Assembly: GCA_030674185.1 (NCBI GenBank)
Contig: CM060307.1
Span: 45,535,181 to 45,599,180 of the forward strand
Source: Monoplex corrugatus
Taxonomy: Eukaryota; Mollusca; Gastropoda; Littorinimorpha; Ranellidae
Reading direction: 5' to 3'
DNA: 64,000 nt
In this document: one piece after another, positions 57,325 through 64,000 of the stretch
Numbering within the stretch: position 1 is the stretch's first letter
Layout of the letters: each line of letters begins with the position of its first letter
Notes under the pieces: generated by a model
Told to the model about the DNA's origin: nothing
The model's input: the letters and a program-made list of their open reading frames with translations, nothing else
The model's database searches: none
Position numbers and translations under genes: made by a program

Positions 57325-57510
57325 TGGGATGACAGCTGACATACAGTGTTCTACATGTCTATATTGATGAGTAAAATGTCGATCAGGAACTTTGTGTGCC
57401 TGAGATATTAGGAAGAAAGGATGGACTTGTGGCAGCAAATAACTTACAGTCATCAGACCCTGCAAACAATTCACATCATCATTTTGTACAACAATCATGA
57501 CACAATATAA
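57325..57510. repeat. 185-bp dispersed repeat E, copy 2
   Basis: Second copy of the block at 52615-52810, in the same orientation. The - strand frame again reads VPDRHFTHQY, then diverges. Confidence 0.7.
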
Positions 57511-57599
57511 ACTACCAGACCCCCTCTTTTCTGCAGAAGATATCACCCTCCCAGCAACACAGGGACTGGAGTTTTATGTCCACCTGTTTGTCATCCCCA

Positions 57600-57870
57600 G
57601 CCATCAGAGAATCATCATCATCACCACATGCTCTGCTGCATGGTGTTGGCCATCTATCTTTTGTCACTGCAAGAGTATCCCCTATTCTTTGTCCTCATCC
57701 ACTTTGCAAAACTGTCCAGTATTTTTTCCCTAGGTCTACCTGGCACTCTTTTTCCCAAAGGCTATTCTGTTGTGACTAGATGCTCAACTTTCTCTTGTCT
57801 CATAAAATGTCCTATAAATGCTGCTTGCCTTTTCCTACCTTCTTCATTAATGTTCTTTTTGTGTATGCCT
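57600..57870 (-). mobile_element. LINE 3' end with (ATC)n tail, copy 3
   Basis: Aligns with 9075-9330 in the same orientation: ATCATCATCA tail, CTGCATGGTGTTGGC, TCTACCTGGCACTCTTT, TTGTGACTAGATGCTC and CATAAAATGTCCTATAAATG. It is the third copy of the family in the window. Confidence 0.65.
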
Positions 57871-58746
57871 CTTTCGAGACTGTCTCATTTACTCTGCTGT
57901 CCATGGAACTTTTTAACATTTTCATTAGAAACCATATTTCAACTGTCTCAACACGGCTGTTTAAGGGTGATCACTTAGTTTCGTCCCGCGGCGGCAGCTG
58001 TAGCAGCGCGAAGCCAACTTAGTGCTGCCCTGACCTAGAAATACGAGCTTGTAGCTCCGCCTTGTTACCGTCGATCTCGCTACGCCGTATAAGCGCAGTA
58101 GTAACTATTACAAACAAGTAACTTCAGTTTTCCACTAATTTTCTCAAGAGCTTTGTTTGTATTGGTCTGTAATATGCATCATTAAAAAGATGAGATTTTT
58201 CTCAATAAAATGATATGTAACTCAACACGTTACGTGCATGTAAGTGTCTAACTAAACGCACAGAGAAGAAAGAGAATGAAAGACGGTGTTGACATGATTT
58301 TCAATCTTCGACCGTGAAACGATCATGTGTTCCAACGCTGGTAAAATCCAAATGCCAGTTCTCGAATGAAAGTAAAGGCACACATTAGAAGAATGTTGTC
58401 TGTAGAGGACGGCTGTTTTTCATTTTTCATGTTTCGCAGCTTAGGGGCCACGTATAGCGTGTCGTAATAACACATGTGACAGCTAAGGTAAACAGGGATG
58501 CCGGCGAGGCGGTTGATGGTTACTGGTTCTGGCAGCTCATTAATCTTTAGTCTTCAGTGAATGTTGATATCATTTCAGTCCTCTGGATAACGCTTACCAT
58601 GTACACACTGTGGCAGAATTCCTCTGTGCTTGATAATTGTGTATAGTGTTGCCTTGGACATTTTTGTTTGAAATATCAGTGTACTGAGACGACCAGAGTC
58701 AGGTTTTGCATGTTGTAGTTGTTGATTATCTCTGTTTATTTTCTTT

Positions 58747-58864
<118 letters not shown>

Positions 58865-58924
58865 ATATTTCATGAGTGAGACAATTAATAAGGGCCCAAA
58901 GACATTAAGCGAAGTGCAAAGTAT

Positions 58925-58992
58925 TCCTCTCTCTCTGTCTGTCTGTCTGTCTGTCTGCCTGTCTGTCTGTCTGTCTATCTGTCTGTCTGCTT
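58925..58992. repeat. (CTGT)n microsatellite
   Basis: CTGT tetranucleotide run with CTGC and CTAT variants. Confidence 0.92.
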
Positions 58993-59084
58993 GTATGTTT
59001 AAGTGTATGCATTTCATGAATGAAATAAGTAATTAAAGACTTTTGAGTATTATTATCATTGTTAAGCAAAATACATAGTATTCT

Positions 59085-59222
<138 letters not shown>

Positions 59223-60149
59223 GAGAGAGAGAGTGACAGACAGGCAGACAGAAAGATTTCAGTGTAGTTAAGTGGGTATGATATTCAGGAGTTTTAATTT
59301 CTTTTTAATACCAGTGAACCTAAAGTTCTCGTAAATGTATTGTCTTTCTCCCTCTCTCTCTCTCTCTATCGCTCTCTGTATCTTTCCATTTTTTTTAATG
59401 AATGGTCGTCTCAGTATCGTGATCCCAATCTTGACTCTTGTACGGACATGTGTGTATACGTTCCTACTATGGCAGTAAGATTGCGGTATACAAGACTATC
59501 ACTATCAGTGAAATGTTGGTTTTAGTGTGAAGGATAATGGAGTCTATGCCGTTATCAGTGATCTTGATTTACCCACCGCTACCTCCACAAGAAGCCACGG
59601 AACATCTGTCTGGTAAGTCAGTCTGTTAAAACATACTTTATTCTTCCTCTGTATGTGTTTCTTTCTGCTGTAATAACTGGTGAACTCTTGTTTTCGTTGT
59701 TGGAAGTTGGCTTATTTTTCTCATGAAACAGTGAAGGCGCGATATTTTCAGAATCGTTCTCCTCCTTTTCTGTGTAATCCCATAACGCATTATGGCAACA
59801 AACCAGTTCGTGTTTGATATGTATGTGTAGGGGAGAGAGTCTACTTTTCGGTAAGATTGATAATTACATATATGGCTAGATGACCAAAGCAGTATTGCGG
59901 GAAATGTAAAAACAGTAGTAATCACGTCACACAAAGGCAGCCACACAGTACCGCTTGCCTACCGATGACTCACAGCTCCAAACCGCTGATGGGCCGTGTA
60001 GCGCAGCGGGTAAGTAGGAAAACACGCCTCTCGCGTGCGAATCGCTGACACCGTGTCCGAAAACTAAGTGATCGCCCGGCGGCCGGTTTAAACAGCTGTG
60101 TCAAACTTGTTCTGACTTTGCGTATTGATTGTCCACGCTTCACATTCAT

Positions 60150-61780
60150 ACATCAGTATCGGTTCTACATAACACTGAGATGTCAGAGGATGGCATCCCA
60201 TTATGGACCTATCAGCCCTCCATATCAGAGAAGCCATCAAACTGGGAGATTAGGCAACATTAGAGGCCTTAAAAGACGTGTATTTCCACATCCTCATCCA
60301 AAAACTCTTATGAAAAATATCTCTGCTTTGTATGTAAAACCCAAGCTCCTCCTGGTCACAGATATGCCTTTTGGCCTCTCGTTAGCAACATACCTCTTCA
60401 CCAAGGTGGTGAGAGAACTGGTGACACTGGCGCACAAAAATTCCATTTGCCCACACTACTTCCTTGTTGTTTGGTTAATACCGTCAGACCCCCATGACCA
60501 ATGTCTGTCCCACACAGCCAGTATTATGGACATATATGCACAGCCAGGTTTCACATTAAACTGCCAGCAATGCAAATTCAATCTGAAACAAGCCTTCCAG
60601 TTCCTGGGGACGAGCTTTGACACCAAGACGCTTGACAGTAGCTTCAACCCCAGACAGACTCCAGAGAATCAACATCTCCATCAGCAACCGCCTTTAATCC
60701 AAAACCTGGAAGACAGTCAGGACACTTGCTTTTCTCCCTGGCATCCTGGAATCCCCAGCTGCTATAGAACTGATAAGCAGAGAGTTAAAAAAATCTCCTC
60801 CACTGGGAGTTCTGGACACACTGGGTCCAGGAATTTAACTTATGGGACACAAACCTTCACTTGGGTTTGGGAGTCAATGGTGGAATGGTTAGCTCTCTCA
60901 ACCCACAAAGTGAGAGTCCCTATTGCACCCCTGAAGACGGACCTTTACTTCTTCACAAATGTGTCAAAAGAGGGGTGGGGATCGCACATGGGCCCCCGCC
61001 ATGCCTTTCACTTATGGCTGGAGGACAAAGCAGTCTGTTATGTGTCACTGGCATTCAAAACCCACACTATGGACAAAGTAGAGAAATTCCTTGTGGACAA
61101 AACTACTGTAGCCTTCCAAGTGAGGGAAGGGGGGGAGGGGAGAGGGCCCACATTCATCCAACCTCTTCATACGAATGGAGGTTTTCCTTCATTGGTGGCA
61201 CAACAGGAATGTAAACCTGAAGGTGCGACAGATAGAGTCAAGCTGAGCATCCTAGCAGGCTCACTCACCAGGCCCCACAGTACAGTCCACACAGAACACA
61301 CACTGAATTCTCTCAAGTACTCTTATGAGTACGGGAACAATGGTTCCACCCAATGATAGAGCTCTTCATGACCATATTCAACAAGAGACTACCCACCTGC
61401 ACCTCTTAAGTGCAAGACCCTGATGTTTACACAATGAGACTCCCCACCTGCACCTCTTAAGTGCAAGACCCTGATGTTTACACAATCAATACTATGACAC
61501 TGGACTGGACCAGTCTACTGGCCTAAGCCTTCACATCTTTCCTGCTCTTACAGACAGCAACCAGGAAGGCATGCCTGGAAAAGAGCAATGATGATCCTCA
61601 ACACCCCAAAGTGGTCAGCTCAATGTGGTTTCCTGGACTTTCTATTCCTGTGTCAAGGCCCACCTCCACTGCTCAGCCAAGGTTCGGTCTAGGTTATGCA
61701 AACCTGCAACTTCTTGAGTTCCAAGCATGGAGGCTCTGCAGGTCATGGTAACACCTGATCAAGCCTCTTCACATCTGGAA
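60150..61780 (+). pseudogene. Decayed DIRS reverse transcriptase/RNase H
   Basis: Parallels the intact element at 39089-41014 but on the + strand and diverged. Recognisable pieces in order are DLSALHIREAIKLGD, LKDVYFHILI, MPFGLSLATYLFTKVVRELV, KQAFQFLGTSFDTKTL, FFTNVSKEGWGSHMG (RNase H), LSILAGSLTRPHS, then DNA for a LFMTIFNKRLPTCTS- and APKWPAQ-like C-terminal domain at 61365-61640. Stops and shifts interrupt it. The YLDD-like catalytic string is gone. No terminal repeats were seen. It belongs to an older DIRS lineage, not a recent copy of the 37.6-kb element. Confidence 0.8.
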
Positions 61781-62132
61781 TCCATTAACTGAGTCCTAGA
61801 TTAGAAAGAAGCTTCACCACAATTTCAGTAGCTACTACTACACTCTAGACGTAAACAGACGGGGTACAAACTACACGTCATTCATAATTCAATCTTATTT
61901 AAACTCAGGTGACATTCAAAATCATGTTCAGAGTAAATACAAACACACACACACAGCCATCCACCCACCCAAACAAGCATGTGAACCTTACAGTTTTCAT
62001 CTGAAACAGGACCGCTTAAATCATCATCATTTTAAAACTCAGAGGCATGTTCATACTAGCTTAAAATGCATTTACAGCTAGAGTAGCAGTAACCCACACA
62101 AGCATCTGCATTATTATTATCATTAATGCTGC

Positions 62133-62545
62133 AAACAAATCAGGATTAAATAATAATAATGATGATAATAACAACAACAAAACAAACCCAAACAAACATA
62201 AAATCCACCACCATCATCTAAACACCAACCACAAACAAATCAGGATTAAATAATAATAATGATGATAATAACAACAACAAAACAAACCCAAACAAACATA
62301 AAATCCACCACCATCATCTAAACACCAACCACAAACAAATCAGGATTAAATAATAATAATGATGATAATAACAACAACAAAACAAACCCAAACAAACATA
62401 AAATCCACCACCATCATCTAAACACCAACCACAAACAAATCAGGATTAAATAATAATAATGATGATAATAACAACAACAAAACAAACCCAAACAAACCCA
62501 AACAAACATAAAATCCACCACCATCATCTAAACACCAACCATAAG
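62133..62545. repeat. 100-bp tandem repeat, four copies
   Basis: The landmark CAGGATTAAATAATAATAAT lies at 62141, 62241, 62341 and 62441, an exact 100-bp period with almost no divergence. The fourth copy has an extra CCCAAACAAAC. This lies 280 bp from the EXOC6 exon at 62829. Confidence 0.95.
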
Positions 62546-62828
62546 TCGACAGACAATAAATGACTTTATCAGGAGATTCTACAGAAACAAAATAGATATG
62601 TACAACAAGCACAAAAAATAAACTGAAATGACTTTTGAATAACAGTATTTTTGTCCAGTGAAAGACAGAAGCAAAAAAAGAACCATGTTGTGAAAGTATA
62701 TCAAATTTACAGCTTGCAGTAAAAAAAAAACATACACTGGTGTTGAGTATCTACAACATGATGTACGCTAGCCTAGAAGACAAGTACAGATAGGTCAGAA
62801 GGCAGAGGATGGTATGAGCAGCAGTTAC

Positions 62829-62935
62829 CGGCAGGTTGGTGAAGGACATGAAGGTACTCTGGAGGAAGGCCATCAAGTCCATGATGTAACTACTGGGATG
62901 ACCTTTAGACTCCATCAAGGTCCAGTCATAGGCAG
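62829..62935 (-). CDS. EXOC6: EXOC6/Sec15 exon
   Basis: Acceptor TTTCACAG|CTGCC and donor CTGCCG|GTAACT. It encodes AYDWTLMESKGHPSSYIMDL and MAFLQSTFMSFTNLP. The YDW and MDLxxFLxSTFxxFTxLP strings match EXOC6. The first two bases complete the Ala codon begun in the exon at 63262. Confidence 0.93.
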
Positions 62936-63044
62936 CTGTGAAACAAAACACAATGGGTGGTCAGTTTGATGCACATTCAAGTGACCCTGTACAGTTTTGC
63001 AGCATAAAATCTGATTCTTCTTTTTTAATTCAGACCACACTGAA

Positions 63045-63155
63045 TTTCCGTGTGTGTGTGTGTGTGTGTGTTGTGTGTTGTGTGTGTGTGTGTGTTGTGT
63101 TGTGTTGTGTTGTGTTGTGTTGTGTTGTGTGTGTTGTGTTGTGTTTGTGTTTGTG

Positions 63156-63214
<59 letters not shown>
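63045..63214. repeat. (GT)n/(TTGTG)n microsatellite
   Basis: GT runs enclose an 11-fold TTGTG-type pentanucleotide block at about 63090-63140. It lies in the 326-bp EXOC6 intron and makes up half of it. Confidence 0.95.
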
Positions 63215-63215
<1 letters not shown>

Positions 63216-63261
63216 TCCATTACATGTAAGGGAAAAAGTTCACGCAAAAACATGTACCAAC

Positions 63262-63334
63262 CTAAGTCCATGAACTCATCAATCTTAGCATTGAGCTGCT
63301 GATATATGTGTTGTTCTGCATCACTGCGAGCATC
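63262..63334 (-). CDS. EXOC6: EXOC6/Sec15 exon
   Basis: Acceptor ATGTTTCAG|GATGC and donor GACTTAG|GTTGG. It encodes DARSDAEQHIYQQLNAKIDE and FMDL. The DAR-x-x-AE-x-x-IY-x-x-L-N-x-K-IDEF pattern is EXOC6. This is the most upstream EXOC6 exon in the window. Confidence 0.92.
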
Positions 63335-64000
63335 CTGAAACATATTAGAAACGCTTCACTTGAACTGTTCCATGTGTGTATACAGACATTCTACAAATTT
63401 TATTTTTCACTATACTTTTTATCGCAGCTGTTTGACCTTTTTCAGCCTATACTTGCCACCCCAACCCTTCTTTTTCTTTAATTTTCAAAGAAGATTGTTT
63501 CACACTGACTGAAAAGGGGCTACTGACAGTATGTATGGGACAATGTGTAAGTAAAGATTTTACGGCTATTTCAGGATGGATCTTTATTATTATTATTATT
63601 ATTATCATTATATACATTATTAGCTACATTATGTAAATGGGACCTCAAAAGTGTACATGTTATGCACTCTTGGTCTTTCTTGACTTGTTATGCACTCTTG
63701 GTCTTTCTTGACTTTCTCCAAAGTGTTAATACTAATAAGAATGCAAACAGATATTTTATTTTGAAACATACACTTAGTGAGAATGCGCAAATAAATGTTT
63801 CATTTTGGAATCATACATTCTCAAGTACTGTGGACTTGCCACAAGGAGAAATCTTACAATGGGAAAACATAACATCAGGATATATCCAGAGAAAGAGTCA
63901 ACATGCTGTATTACAAAACCCTGCTTACGTTTAATAAAAACAAAAATCTGTTCATAAACAGACAGATTCTCCGCACATTTTTCACATCAACTGAACAGGT
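63335..64000. other. EXOC6 intron at the right edge
   Basis: No exon was seen. A 28-bp direct duplication (TTATGCACTCTTGGTCTTTC) lies at 63660-63715 and an (ATT)n run at 63582-63605. The 90-codon frame at 63662-63934 has no recognisable family. Confidence 0.55.

Noticed and set aside
63662..63934. A secreted or membrane protein fragment at the right edge
   Set aside because: Only 90 codons, starting inside a 28-bp direct duplication, with no family signature and no splice sites matching EXOC6.

Overview
This window is eukaryotic nuclear DNA, most likely from an invertebrate animal and plausibly a gastropod mollusc. That guess rests on the long introns, the very dense microsatellites and the mix of LINE, DIRS, piggyBac, mariner and SINE remains; the taxon is an inference. 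Nothing bacterial, plasmid-like or phage-like is present. Almost every long open frame over (CA)n, (GA)n, (AAG)n and similar tracts is a low-complexity artefact.

Two conserved host genes were recognised and their exons placed by hand. (1) THG1L, tRNA-His guanylyltransferase, lies on the + strand with six coding exons from 10791 to 31710 and a likely poly(A) signal at 31896. (2) The 3' part of EXOC6 (Sec15, an exocyst subunit) lies on the - strand with five coding exons from 63334 down to 37193; the 5' part is beyond the right edge. The genes converge, and EXOC6's probable 3'UTR fills about 32.4-37.2 kb.

Layout: 1-10.4 kb is upstream intergenic DNA with microsatellites, MITEs, SINEs and LINE fossils. 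10.8-31.7 kb is THG1L, whose introns hold minisatellites, LINE remains and two TIR elements. 32-37 kb is 3'UTR. 37.65-43.40 kb is a nearly complete DIRS tyrosine-recombinase retrotransposon in the last EXOC6 intron. 45.6-62.8 kb is a 17-kb EXOC6 intron holding a piggyBac deletion derivative, a mariner fossil, a second piggyBac-like element with six internal 380-bp repeats, a TIR pair and a decayed DIRS fragment.

Most notable: THG1L splice junctions sit next to tandem arrays built from the junctions themselves. About nine copies of the exon 1 donor run into intron 1. Eighteen copies of the exon 2 acceptor plus the first bases of exon 2 precede exon 2. A degenerate series precedes exon 4. THG1L exon 2 is also exactly four bases short of the expected length, at four separate places including the second catalytic metal-binding motif. 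This is either local assembly error or gene decay. A palindromic TTAA-flanked MITE family occurs about nine times in the window.
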